Part shown: in pieces, positions 19,840-31,399 of the stretch
Numbering within the stretch: the stretch's first letter is position 1
Layout: each line of letters starts with the position of its first letter
Assembly (NCBI RefSeq): GCF_030445035.2
Contig: NC_080688.1
Coordinates: forward strand, 62,509,949-62,573,948
Reading direction: 5' to 3'
DNA length: 64,000 bases
DNA from: Dasypus novemcinctus
Taxonomy: Eukaryota; Chordata; Mammalia; Cingulata; Dasypodidae
Translations under genes and position numbers: made by a program
The notes under the pieces: generated by a model
The model's input: the letters and a program-made list of their open reading frames with translations, nothing else
Told to the model about the DNA's origin: nothing
The model's database searches: none

Positions 19840-21975
19840 GGATGGTTGTCCTGCCTTTGAATGACTGTCCCTAAAGCACAGCTCCAGGAATTAGGTAGCA
19901 GGAGGTGTGGGAGGAAAGGGTGGCAGTGCTTTTGAAGCCAGTTTCATCTCCTGGTGTGTTTGGGCCTGATCCTCTCCTTCGGAACTCTTGGGGACAGTGG
20001 TCTAAATAAAGGGCTCACTCTGACCACTGCTGACAGCGGGCTAGGCAGGGGCAGAGGCCAGGGACCAGCCGGGGCCGGCATCCAGGGGCGCCGGGGGGCC
20101 TGGGAGAAGGCAGCCGAGGAGGGCCCACCTGAGACGCTCCACACGAGGAGACAGGGAGCAGGGCCAGCAGACGTGGGGGAGGCTGCGGGGCGGTGAGGTC
20201 TCGGGGTCCTGGGAGAAGGTAAGACCATGGAAAGCACGAGAGAAGACTGAGGGAGAAGAGTTCAGTGTTTAGACGAAGAGTTTGAGAGGCTGCGAGTGAC
20301 AGAGGGAAGGGGACCATGGCCATGTCCTGGGAGTTGACACTCCTAGAACTTTGAAACAGAGATTCCGGGTTGGGGTGGGGAGTTAACTTCAATAATAAAA
20401 ACTCCTCATACTTACCTGGCACCCCGTCCAAAAAACCTGTCTCCGTGGCTGGAACTCCTAATTTGATGATTCAGAAGTCTGAGCAAGCTCTTCCAAAATC
20501 TGTGCCTCCGTGAGTTCAGTTTGGACAAGTTTAATTAAATTTTGCCCTTTTTGAGAAGAGAGACCCCCAAGGTGGGCAAGTACCAGGATCATACTTACCC
20601 TGGGGAGATGGAGGTGCTGGAGGGACCCACCCTGGAGAGCAGAGGGTGGGGGGACAGGGGCTGTAGGGAGGCCTGTGTCCTCATCTCCAAATCGGCCCTG
20701 TCTGCAGAGAGGGGATTTTCCCTATTTCCAAGCTCTTTCTCTTCATTCCTTCGCATGTCTTCCTCCTCAGCACAGCCTGGGAAGAGGTAACTGGGGACCA
20801 GAGGAAGAAAGTGAGGTCCTGGGCGGCGAAAGCCTTTGGCCCCCTCGGGCCCCACCCCCAGCTAGTGAAGGGCTGCGTTCCCCCCCAGTGCCAGGGTGTC
20901 TGGGAGCCCTGCCACGGCGGCTGCTCTCCCCTCTGTGCATGGTATGCTGTTCCGAACGCCGTCAAGACCAGCTCAAGACTTGGGAAGGCCGCCTTGCCTT
21001 TTCCCCGTAGCCAGTGGGCCCCACGGAATGCCAGGCTCCTTGCCTTTTCCCCGTAGCCAGTGGGCCCCACGGAATGCCAGGCAACTTGTTCTTGGCAGTG
21101 AGGGGCCTCTTTCCGGCTCCTGGTCTGCCAAGCCATGAGGGGGTCTAAGTCCCCATCACCGGACCCGCGCCTCCCAGAAGCGGCCTCTGAGAGCCAAGGA
21201 AAGGCCCTTGGTGGACCAGAATCAGGAAAGGAACAGGTGGTGGAACCCAGGCGGTGAGTCCTTCGGCCTCCGGCATGGTGGAGGCCAGGCTGCTCCGCGG
21301 GAGGCCAGGGGCAGGTGGGCTCTGTGCTTCCATTTCAACAGAAATGATCGGGAGCCCCATTCCCCAGGCCCCCGAGCCTTGGGCACATCGTGTCCTCTCT
21401 TTGCTAGATCATCTGGTGCCTTAACAAATTATTTCTGTGTTATATCCTGGAAGGAATGCAATCATATTTTGGAAAGTTTAGAAAATAGACCCACGGGGGA
21501 GGGGGGGGTGGAAATATCTGAGGTGTCCACCCCTTGTGATCATGTTAGCGAAATGCCTTCCACATTTTTGCACATGTATATGGCTTTCTTTCTTTGTGGA
21601 GTTGTAAACACAGTACACGTACAATTCTGTATTGAACATTACATCACAGACATTTCCATGTTTTGCTACATTGCTTTCACAAGCATCACTCTTAAGGGCT
21701 GCGTAATACACCACTCAATTGGCGGCTCCACACTCAAGCTTGGAGCCTGATGGACCAGCTGCCGTGGGTTATGGGGCCACTTCTTCCTGCTCAACTCCTC
21801 ACTCCCTCCAGCTGACGGTTTAGCTGTGTGGGGAGGAGATGGTTAGTGGAATGGGTCTGGCAGCCCCCCAAGTTTCTCAGCTACCAACAGCTCCTTCCCG
21901 TCCAAAGGCCCGGATTGGGGGTGGGTGGGCAGGGACGAAGGGGCCTGGGGAAGGAATCATTTGAATAAAATGTTC
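19840..21975. other. Intron, mostly unique
   Basis: Contains the 46-bp duplication at 20992-21083. AT-rich DNA at 21415-21750 has a weak resemblance to old LINE-type sequence (acatttccatgttttgc, aagggctgcgtaatac) but is not assignable. Confidence 0.4.
20992..21083. repeat. 46-bp tandem duplication, two copies
   Basis: Copies at 20992-21037 and 21038-21083 match at 45 of 46 positions (last base T versus A). The near-identity shows a recent duplication. Confidence 0.95.
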
Positions 21976-22180
21976 CAAGACCTGGGCTCTGGCCCTGGCT
22001 CTGTGAGCTTGAGCAAACTGGCTTCCTTCATGGGCCTCAGTTTCCCTGTCAGCAGAGTGGGGACGATACACCCATTGCTTCTGCCTTCCAGCATTTGTCA
22101 TGTGAAATAATGCATATGCAATCAGCCAAGGAGCCAGCTAAAGGCCATAGCCGTGGTAATTACTAGCATTGTTAGCGGCG
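21975..22180 (+). mobile_element. MIR SINE
   Basis: Ordered MIR motifs: ggctctgtgagcttgagcaa, ggcctcagtttccctgtc, a gtggggacgatac stretch and a tgtgaaataatgcatatg end. Confidence 0.7.
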
Positions 22181-24940
22181 GTGGCACTAAGCAGGCCACG
22201 CCGGGCAGTGGGGATGGTCCTGGCGCAGAGCCCGAGCCCTGGCTCCCAGTCCCACTCCGCCAGCAGCTCCCGGGTGATATGCTGGGCATGCCCGACCTCT
22301 GCACCTTGGCTTCCTCCTCTGTCAAGGGAGATCATTGTTCCAATTGCCCCTGCCTGCTCTAAAAAACGGATTTCCTCCCTATGATGATAACTTACGTTTC
22401 CATTGCCAGTTTGCCTTTTCATCGGGGCTGCAGCTGCAAGCTCTTCAGCGCTCAGTGGGCACGTGCCCTCTCACCGGCGCCTTTGCACCGTGCCTGCCTG
22501 GCGGCTCACCCCAGGCCCAGGTTAGGTCGGGTCGCTGACCCGGAGCCCAGGTGCTGCTGCCCTTGCTGGGCCTCGGAGCAGGAAGTTCCCTGGACAGGGC
22601 CCTCCCTAGTGCTCCCCCAGAGCTTCCTTTCCTCTGATCCTCCCCCGGGTGCGCGCAGTTGGGTGTGGCCAGTGGAGGGGCAGGGGAGGGGCGACCCCCA
22701 GGAAGTCCTCCCAGCTGGCCAGGGTGCTGACCGTCTCCGCGGGGCAGCCTGTCTGACCCGGAGCCCCCGGTCTCAGGTCTCCGCGGGCCCCCGAGGCAGC
22801 AGCCTTGGCCTCCCCGAGGCCAGGAGAGGAAGCGGTGGCTGCTGAGTCAGCATCAGCCTGCCGGGTGGAGAGGGGGTGGAGGCGCTCGCGAGGCTGGGAG
22901 GAAGTGAGGCTGCAGCCAACACCTGTCTCAGGGAAGGCCGGGAAGCTGGAACAGCTGCTGCTCCCCCTCTGGGGCCGGGAGTGGGAGGGCAGGGTGGAGG
23001 GGCGCCCCTCTCTGTCTCCCCTCACACCCCACAGCCAGCTTGCTTGGCTCCAGCTCTCCTCCGGGGGGGGGGGTGGGGGGACAGTGCCCCCAGGCCAGCC
23101 CCTGATGGCTCGGGGGCCCTCTCTGTGCCGCCCGCCCCCCAGGAACTCCCCCTCCTGGGATACTTGCTGATGGCTTGGGGGCCCTCTCTGTGCCGCCCGC
23201 CCCCCAGGAACTCCCCCTCCTGGGATACTTGCTCCTGCTCCCAGATTCGAGGGGTGTAAATGGGTTAATGACCCCCTCCCCTACCAAGAGCAGGAACCAC
23301 CAGACGGTGGCTCTTGCAGTGAGGACCTGGCAGGAGTGCCTGAGGTGCCTGAGGGTGCCAGGGAAGGGACGGGGGGTGGGAAGACGCGCTCCTACTTGGC
23401 CCCTCCACCTCCGCGGTGCCCTGCTGCGGACTGAAAAATCTGGCTCCACAGGATGGAGGCAGCAGCAGGGAAGACTGGGCCTGAGGGGCTGTGCCTGTCC
23501 TCCAGCCTCCCCCACACTGTCACCCTGTGTTCCCAGCTCTGCGCTGAGGGAGGGGGAGAGAGGAGGGAGCTGGGACAGACCCTGGGCCCGGCTCGGTTGC
23601 CGGGCACCTCGGCTCCTCGCCTGGGAAGCCCGGCCTGGGCCTCACCTTCGGGGGACCTCGGTTTCTCGGCGTAGGTGGGTATCAGGCCTGGAGAGGGAGG
23701 CTGGGCCCGGGAGGCAGCCCCTGCCTCACCCTCCGGGCTGGGGTGGGGCCTCGGGGGAGCAGTGGCTTTGACCTGGGCAGTGGAAGGTGGGCAGTGGAAG
23801 ATGGGCCTGCGGTTGAGAAGGGGCAGGAGGAGCCCAGACGCGACCCTGGGGCGGGGCTCTCCTGTGCTGTCCCCATCCCATCCCGAAGGGTCCCAGCCCA
23901 GCCCAGCCCAAGTGCCCCCCGGAGAGAGTGAGGTGGAGGAAAAGGCCGCGCAAGAAGGCAAGCGAGGAGGGAGGAAGTAGGAGGCGTGGCTGTTGTCCCA
24001 GTCCCCGCCTTCTCCTCAGGGGCATCGTGTCCCTCCTCTGAGTGCTCTCTAGGTCTGTTTGGGGACCTGTGGGGTCAGCTGGCCTGGTGCTCAGCCCTGG
24101 TGGGTGCGCAGATGTGAGCCAGGACGTGGGGACGCTGGGTAGCTGGTGACAGAGCAGGCCCTTCGCCTCTAAGGGCTAGAAAGGGTCTGGCCTTGCCACA
24201 TGGTAAATATAGTGCAGTTTCCATTTTTATCCCTGAATTTGGGGAAAAGATGGTTTTTATATTAAACTGAATGGGGAACTCTTATGTAAGCAGTTGCAAG
24301 TTTCACAATTATTTTGAGTGAAAACACAGAACTTCAGTGACTTGTTGCATTTGGGGCTGGCCGAGCCAGGCCATGCCCAGGCGGTGGGGTGGTTTGACCT
24401 TCCCCTGATGTTGGGGTGCTTCTGGGGAGGAGTTGAAGGGGTGCTTCTGGGCCAGCCAACCCTTCCTTTGGAAACCGCAGCTGGCCTGGTGGCTGGTGTC
24501 CCTGGGTCAGCTCCTGAGAGCCACACAGGACAGGAGCCGGGTCACGACGCAGGCCAGGGCTCTTCTTGATCTTGACTCAAGGCGGTTGAGAAGCTTCGTG
24601 AGCGTCAGCAGCTCCAGCTGGGGTGGTCGAGGGCTGTGATGCGGGCAGGGCTGACTGGGTGAGGCTTGAAGGCCGGGTGGGGTTTAACTGGGCAGAGCAG
24701 AGAAGGGGTGGTGTTCCTACACTTTCCTGGCCTGGAACGTCAAGGCCGGAACTGGGTGTGAGGGTCTGAGTGGGGAGGTCGGGAGATGGAGGTGAACCAT
24801 GAACAGGGGTGCGAGGAGGCTTCCCACGGGAGAAGCCCAGCAGGGGACAGTCTCTGGCCCCCTAAGGGCTCCTTTTATTGCCCTCACTAGATCTCTTTGA
24901 GGAAGGGGGGAGTGGAGACCAACTGGTGGCAAGGAATGCA
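22180..24940. other. GC-rich intron segment
   Basis: Notably GC-rich from 22440 to 24030, with G and C tracts and scattered CpGs but lower CpG density than the exon 1 island. Holds the 65-bp duplication at 23103. No exon recognised despite several overlapping frames of 100-200 codons. Confidence 0.45.
23103..23232. repeat. 65-bp tandem duplication, two copies
   Basis: Copies at 23103-23167 and 23168-23232 differ at one position (ggctcggg versus ggcttggg). A long C-rich run is within the unit. Confidence 0.95.
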
Positions 24941-24949
24941 CAGGTTTTT

Positions 24950-25135
24950 GCATCAGGCAATCTTGGGGTCAATTCTTGGCTTTACCAGGAGTTTGGGAGA
25001 CTTTGGGCTTCTCTGACCCACCGTTTCTTCATCTAAAATACATGTTCGATGATAATTATCCGTGTCTTAGGGAGGTGAGGATGAAAGTCCTGATGCATCT
25101 AAAGCATGGGGCATACAAAGTCCTGGGAACCGCTG
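24950..25135 (+). mobile_element. MIR SINE (diverged)
   Basis: Order of ggctttaccaggagtttgg, cttctctgacccaccgtttc, a ttcatctaaaatac stretch, then a gatgaaagtcctgatgc-like end and agcatggggcatac. Confidence 0.55.
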
Positions 25136-25879
25136 AGCAAAAGATGACCTTTTGCCAATCCCCCACCACCCACCCCTCCACAAGCATCCACTCCTGCTTG
25201 CTTGGGCCTGGAAGAGTCTGAATGGTCCTAGGGGCGTGCAAAGGAGACACTGGGTAGACAGGACAGGGCCACACACATTTTAGTTTAACTGCCATTTGGC
25301 ATTTCACTGCCATCCCACCCCTTCCAGTCCCCGTCCTCCTGGCCACCGCCGGCCCCGGCCATTTCCCCTGTCATCCAGCCCGCTGCCCAGCTGAGCTCCG
25401 TCTGGGGTGCTCCAGGGGGTGGACGAGTCATCCTAGGAGGAAAGCCCTGTGGAGGGGGTGGAGGGTGGGGGGAGCTGGGATGTCGCCACCTCCCTCTGAA
25501 GTGGCGTGGGACCTTGGGCGACCCTCTGGGGGCGCTGGCTCTGCTCTTTGCAGAATGGGGCACTCGTTCTTCCCTGCCAAGTTTGAGCGAGGATGAAACG
25601 AGAGTGTTGCGCCCACCGCGAGGCCTGGCACAGAGGAGGGGTACTTGTATCGCTATGTGCAGCTACTGCTAAGGAGCTGCCGCATACAGAAACCCCTTCC
25701 TGCTCGGGGAAGGCACCTGGGATTTGGCAAGGGGAACATGGGGTGGGGGAAACACTTCTCTGGACCTCGGTGTTCTCGTCTATTCAATGGGAGCAATCGG
25801 TACTTCCCTCCCTCCCCCAAACAGGGTTATAATGAGGGTCAGATTTGGTCCTGGATTTGTTCAGCCGCTTTGGCAGATT

Positions 25880-25940
25880 TCCACGGAGCACCTGCCCTGG
25901 CCCAGGGGCTGTATCAGGCTCTGAGGCACAAGGGTAATTT
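25880..25940 (-). mobile_element. L2 fragment
   Basis: ttccacggagcacctgccc followed by ggggctgtatcaggctctg matches the complement of the L2 end loosely. Confidence 0.4.
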
Positions 25941-26059
25941 TAAGAACTACAAGAGAAAGGCAAATGCTTCTGCAGCCTTCCTCTGCGCCAGGCACTCTCC
26001 CGAGCACCTCACCTGCCCTTCAGAACTTCGTGGGGAAGCAGACACGCGAGCACTCTGAT

Positions 26060-26225
26060 ATGTGCCCTGAGGTATGTGCCAGGCGCTCCCTCAAGCCAGG
26101 GGTGGGGGGAAGACGTCCTGGTGAAGGTGATGCCTGAGCTGGGTCTTAATGGGTGCACGGAATTGACTGGGAGAGGAGGGTGCAGCAAAGGACAGGCCGA
26201 GGGACAGGGGGCTGCCGGGATGCCA
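26060..26225 (-). mobile_element. L2 fragment
   Basis: tatgtgccaggcgctccctc near 26072, then gacgtcctggtgaaggtgatg and tgagctgggtcttaatgg, in the order seen in complementary L2 sequence. Confidence 0.5.
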
Positions 26226-27359
26226 TGAGGTGTCCTGCCGAGCTGGGGCTTCGGCAAGGTGATGGGCATGGCCAGTGTCGCCTGGCTTTTGTCACGAATG
26301 AAGTCGCGCAATTACCCAGAGCCTCTGCTAGACCCTGGGGGAGGGGCTGAGGCCAGACCTGGGTCCTGCCCTTGAAGACTGGGAAGCCATGGGGGGGGGG
26401 GGGTCCCCGCAGGTGCCCAGGCCGTCACTGGCACAACGAGCGGATATGGGCGACTGATAGGAGGGTGGGGGGCAGAGGGCTGTGGTTTCTTGGAGACCTC
26501 CTGGAGGTGGCAGGGTGTGTGTGTACGTGAGTTGATCCTTGGAAAGGGGGCGGGAGTTAGCACTTCTCCCACTGACCAGCTAAACACCAGGGCTCCTTGC
26601 CCTTGTTTCTGAAAAAGAGTTACATGTTCCAACCGTTTGGAAAATGTCATACACCACACCCCTGTTTTGAAGAGTTCCGACAGAAATTAGCACCTTGAAG
26701 GCACTAAGTCCTGCAGCGAAGACCACTTTTGGTTTTCCCTCACTAGCACTACTCCAAACTGTGTGACCATGGAACTCTATGTGTGTGCGTGCGTGTGTGC
26801 GTGTGACTCTTAGAGACATCCCTTGAACTTGATGCACGGAGCAGTTTGGGACATGCTAGGCTGAGAGCTGGGTCATCCAGCTCAAGACTGGCTCAAAGCC
26901 TCTCCCACGCACAGAGTAGGAGGATGACCGAGAAAAAGGTCACCAAAGGCGGCTCATCCCTTGGTGACCGCCTGCCTCAGAAGCGCCCTCCCATTCTACC
27001 CCCCAGCAGTGCCATCCTCACCCACTCAGTGGGTGGTCAGCGGTGAGCCGGCCGCTCGCTCCCGCCGGCGCTCTAGCTAGCCAGCCAAGGGGGGCGCTGC
27101 CAGGGCCGGGAGCTGCGGCTGCTCTGCTGGGGGCCGGCCCCCGCACCGAAGCCCCACTCCCCTCAGGCCCTCCCTCCCGCCTTCCGTGCTGCAGCTGGGG
27201 CCCGGCTCCTCAGGCTGGCTCTGTCCCCCGCCCAGCTGTGAGCTCCCCTGGCCCTTGGGCCCCAGCGACACTTTACATGCCACCAGCCATGCATGGCTTC
27301 ACCTAGGAGCCCTGGACGCTCACACCGGCCGCACGCCCCTCCCCACCCAGAGCGCACCC

Positions 27360-27595
27360 ACAAACCCCAGTGTGATACGTTTACACATTCTTACAAAAGT
27401 CACACGCATTTAGAAGGTGAACAACATACCCTTGTTTCCACTCATAACTACACGCCCTAGATTAGAAGACATAGTACACGTTCCCACTCCCACATACAAA
27501 CGGATGCATCCAAGTACACAACTCACAAGCCACACACGGGTGCACATGACCGCGATATGGCTACACGCGTGATCATGCAGAAATACAAGCTCAAA
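27360..27595. repeat. Degenerate CA-rich tract
   Basis: Repeated but imperfect ACAC, CACAT and TACAC words over about 230 bases, apparently a heavily decayed CA-type repeat. Confidence 0.4.
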
Positions 27596-27728
27596 TGCCT
27601 CCAGGTGGGGCCCCCTTTCCCTTCTTCTCTCTGACATGTCCCCGGTCCCCCAGGAGGTCCCCACCCCACCATCCCAGAATTCACACAATAGATACTCCAA
27701 CGGTGGGATGGAAGGCCTTCAACCAGGG

Positions 27729-27736
27729 TGACGTCA
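27729..27736. promoter_or_regulatory. Palindromic CRE (TGACGTCA)
   Basis: A full consensus CREB/ATF site in GC-rich intronic DNA. Single motif, function unproven. Confidence 0.3.
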
Positions 27737-27939
27737 CGAGCCCTGGGCTGCCACGTGTCCCCACCCGGCTGGCCGAGTTGGTGGAGCCTGCAGTGCCCGC
27801 TTGCCACCGTCCCCAGGGCTCTGCTACCTCCACAGGCTCTTGTCGAGGCCCAGGAGGGGCGGTGGCCTGGGGGGGGGGGTGTCACCAGGAGGGTCAGCTG
27901 ATGAGCCGCCTGATGATGGATGAAGCGAACATCACAAAG

Positions 27940-28060
27940 GCTCTTTGGATGCCGTGTGGGCTGGGAGGGCTTCGTGGAAGAGGCGGGTCTTGAGCTGGGA
28001 TGGAAGGGTCCTTATCAGCAGGGTGTGAGGTGGGGAAGCCACATGCGATGGAATTAGGAG
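27940..28060 (-). mobile_element. L2 fragment
   Basis: ggagggcttcgtggaagagg and tcttgagctgggatggaag resemble complementary L2 sequence. Confidence 0.45.
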
Positions 28061-28679
28061 GAGTGAGCGTGGCTAATGGCCCCAGCCCGAGAACCCGAGA
28101 ACAGTTTGAGCAGAGGCAAGAGAAGTGGCGGGGTGGGGGGATGGCCAGCGTTCCTGCTTGGCTGGTGTTCCCTCCTGCCCCCGCTGGCCGTGGCCCTGAC
28201 ACCCAGGCTAGAGACTCCTCGGCTAGTGCTCAGCTCTTCATCCAGCTGGCTGGGAGAATTGAAGAGACCTTCAGACACTAACCTCGCTGCCCAGTTTTAG
28301 AAAGTGTCCTAACAAGCTGGCAAGCCGGGCTCACTCGGTCTTATTTACGGCCCCTATTATTTCTCCAACGTTGGAATTAATTTGATGACAGCCGTTTGTA
28401 AGCTCTTCCATCATCAGTTGGGCCTATTACCTGGGAGGAGAGGAGGGCTGGATTCAATCTGTGAACAGTGTGCTGGTTCTTCTGCTCCTGGAGCTCTGGG
28501 TGGGAGTCAGAGCCATAAATCATGGAAGGCACCGGCAGCTCCGAGACCAGAGAGCTGGGAGCTCCCAAAGCAGGCAGACTCTGGAGCGCATATGCAGGAG
28601 AGCAGTGTCCTGGCAGGTGGGTAGGTATGCAGAGCTGGGGAGGTAGGGCAGGGATTCACCCCCATTCACAGACCCTGGG

Positions 28680-28920
28680 AGATCACCTGGCCAGGGCTCT
28701 TCAAACTCTAGAGCAGAGATAGAAAGAACCATCTGGGAATTAGTTAAACTACAGCTTTCTGGGTCCACTCAGACCTACAGAGTCGTCACCTTTGTGGGTG
28801 GGCCTTGGGCCTTGCATTTTGGGAAAATTCCAGCCCAGTGATTCCAGTGCAAGTGGATCCTCTGGGGCCCTCGCTTTGATTTTATGGATGAGGAGCTTGG
28901 GGCAGTGAGAAGGGAGGCAA
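28680..28920. mobile_element. Old hAT-type MER fragment followed by a MIR core
   Basis: ggctcttcaaactctagagc, then ccatctgggaattagttaa, ctgggtccactcagacctac and cagcccagtgattccagtg fit an old hAT element. A short complementary MIR core (ttttatggatgaggagcttgg) follows at 28878. Confidence 0.4.
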
Positions 28921-30630
28921 GTCTTCTAGGCGCTCTGCTGTTGGTGCAGAGCTGGGCCTCTGCTGGAGAGGCCCCTGGAGCCTCAGCTGTGGCCATGCCC
29001 TCCAGAGGTCTGCCACCCATCACTCTCCCTTTACCTTCCCCTCCCGTGATGACGCTTCACCCCACTGGACCCCCTAGTCGGAACCCCTCTCCTAAGGGGA
29101 GGTGCAGGAATCCAAAAACTCCGTAGCCTTCTGAGAAGATTGATTTAAGGTGCCGCCCCACCTAGGAGGGTTCACCCCACCCTCTCAGAGGATCTGGAAG
29201 GAGAGAAGCCAGTCTTCTCCCAGGACCCAACCCAGGGGCAGGGCTGGTCTCTCGACCCTCGGCAAAGAATAGAACTTGTGGTGTGTTGGGTAAGGGGCCG
29301 TCCCGCTCCATGCACCTGGGTGGGTTTTCCTCGGGGCGGCTGGGGTGAGACGTCTTCGGAACCTTAGGGGGTCCTTCTGTGCTGGTGCCGGCTGGCAGGC
29401 CTGTCTCTGCAGTCGGTGGGGAGGGGCCGCGGGGTGGGAGGGCCATTGTGACCCCCACGCATCGCCCCTGTCCTGCCTCCCCGGGACACTACCTAAGGAG
29501 CAGCAGCTCCCTGGCCCCTGCCCCACAGCCTTTCCTTCCCACCGCTGCTCTCGGTGGCCTCCGCCTGGCTCTGCTGGGAACATTTGGGGTGAGGCAGGGG
29601 GTGAGTGCACGTGCCCCTCAAGGCTTACATTCAAACAAATCAAGAAGCAAACCCTTTGCTGAGCTGCTCCGTGCTGGGTGGGTGGCTGCGTGGGTCCTCA
29701 CTGTTCGGCTGCCACAGTCCCCTCTCCCCACCCATCCTACCTCCAGGCTAAACATCCCCAGGTCCTTCCTCTCAGTGCTCTTAGGTGCCATGTGGGACAC
29801 CCACCTCTGGATGGACTCCAGCTGGGCAAAGCCCGTAAAACGGGACGTGAAAGGCAGTCTGGGCTCCGCCAGGCCTCTCCTCTCCCCTGCCTAGAATCTA
29901 CAGCGCCACGTAGTCTGCGTTTTTGCATGGGATGTTTTGGCGCCACGTCAACGCTGTCGCGCTTGATTCATGCCAATCAGCACTCCCAAGTCTGGCAACA
30001 CTTGCTATGGAGCCTTAGGTCCTATGCTAGTGGCATTGGCTTATTGGGTAGGATGGCCACTTGGCTCTGGTAACAGAGACCCAAATTAAAGGTAGCTGAA
30101 AGGGTTGGATCAACCTTCTGGAAAGAGCTTGGGGTTAGTGGCCTGGGCAGGTGTGGCAGGCAGCTGCTGGCTGTCGGGACCTGGTTGCCCCATTCTTGAT
30201 GCCCCTCCGTCCCTAGGGTGTGGCCTTTCCTGCAGGGCCCAGGACGGGTCACCCCTCTCCTCATTTCCAAGCAGCAGGATGGAGGAAGGAGGGAAGGACA
30301 GGAAGAGTGTGGCAAGAAGCTGCCCAAGTCACCCCCACTCACAGCCCCTGTGCCAGAGCGTGGTTGCCAGACCACACCTGGCTGCAGAGGATGCTTTCTT
30401 CTGGAAAGCCATGGGCCCAGCTAAATTAACACAGAAGAAGAACAAATATTTGGGGGACAACTGATCTCAGCCTCAGTTGGTTCTTAGAAGCCACATCAGG
30501 CCTTACGTTGATCCTGGTTAGAGAAGGCCGAGTCTGCCCCCTCTTGGTTTAGTGCATGGTGGAATGGGGAAGGACAGATCCCCAAGGCAGGAGGGTGACC
30601 TGTATTGACCGGATGTGCCCGTTCCGGTCA
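28920..30630. other. Intron, unique GC-rich
   Basis: No repeat or exon recognised. Overlapping open frames of up to 171 codons have no domain features. Confidence 0.4.
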
Positions 30631-30635
30631 TCACC

Positions 30636-30717
30636 AGTCCTTCTCGTTGTTCCTGGGAAGAACGTTTTCCCTCACAAGTCCTTCTCGTTGTTCTTGTGAA
30701 GAACGTTTTCCCTCTTG
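30636..30717. repeat. 41-bp imperfect tandem duplication
   Basis: Copies begin at 30636 and 30677 with agtccttctcgttgttc and share gaagaacgttttccctc. A few substitutions (cctggg versus cttgtg) show this is older than the neighbouring duplications. Confidence 0.9.
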
Positions 30718-30829
30718 TCCACAAGGATAGGATAGAACCTAGGGCTGGAAGTGAGGTGAGGACTGTGAAGTGCCCGGTCAGGGTGGGCTGTTCGTGGCCT
30801 CTAACTAGGAGCAGGGTGTCCCTAGACGA

Positions 30830-30970
30830 GGAGTTTAAGCTCTTGGTGCCTCAGTTTTCTTACCTGAGAAATAGGGTGCAAGTGTGACCTGCCCCTTGGG
30901 TTTCTGGGGAGATTCAGTGAGAGAAAGCTCCTGGTGTAGTGTCTAGGGCAGCCAATGGCAGCAGCCACTG
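30830..30970 (+). mobile_element. MIR SINE fragment
   Basis: cctcagttttcttacctgag, aatagggtgcaagtgtgacc and a gattcagtgagagaaagctc end are ordered as in MIR. Confidence 0.55.
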
Positions 30971-31261
30971 AGGCAGGATGGCCCAGGCCGGGCTGCTGGG
31001 GGACCGTGGGGAGATGAAGTTCTGTGTACACAGAACACAGGACAGGAGGAAGGTCATTGGGGTGTGTAGGCACCCAAGTCCATTAGTGTTGTTGATGATA
31101 CGGGGTCCCCTCGAATCTCAGAGATCAAAGGAGAAAATTCTTTAAAAGAGACTTCACAGTTGGCTAAAACATCTCCTCGGTCTCTACTTGATGCTCTTAA
31201 GGTTTACCACAGAACACGTCACCACTGCCCACCACATGCTTTCACATTTTACTGTCTCTGA

Positions 31262-31386
31262 AATTGGGATGTGCCTTACGAATGATGGCGTGCCCTAGCT
31301 TGATTGCATTATTTTTCTTTTTTAGTGGTTCTTAAAGTGACGGTGTACCATGCAATTGATGGCCTCTTAGACTTGATGACATTAGG
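31262..31386. repeat. Old element with internal ~76-bp repeat
   Basis: Two diverged segments, gtgccttacgaatgatggcg (from 31271) and gtaccatgcaattgatggcc (from 31345), both run on to a tagNcttgatNNcatta-like ending. The regular spacing suggests a transposon with subterminal repeats; no family named. Confidence 0.4.
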
Positions 31387-31399
31387 CATTCTTTTGGAA

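Noticed and set aside
22440-24030. Second CpG island or hidden exon
   Set aside because: High G+C, but CpG is much sparser than around exon 1 and no splice-bounded coding segment with a recognisable protein was seen.
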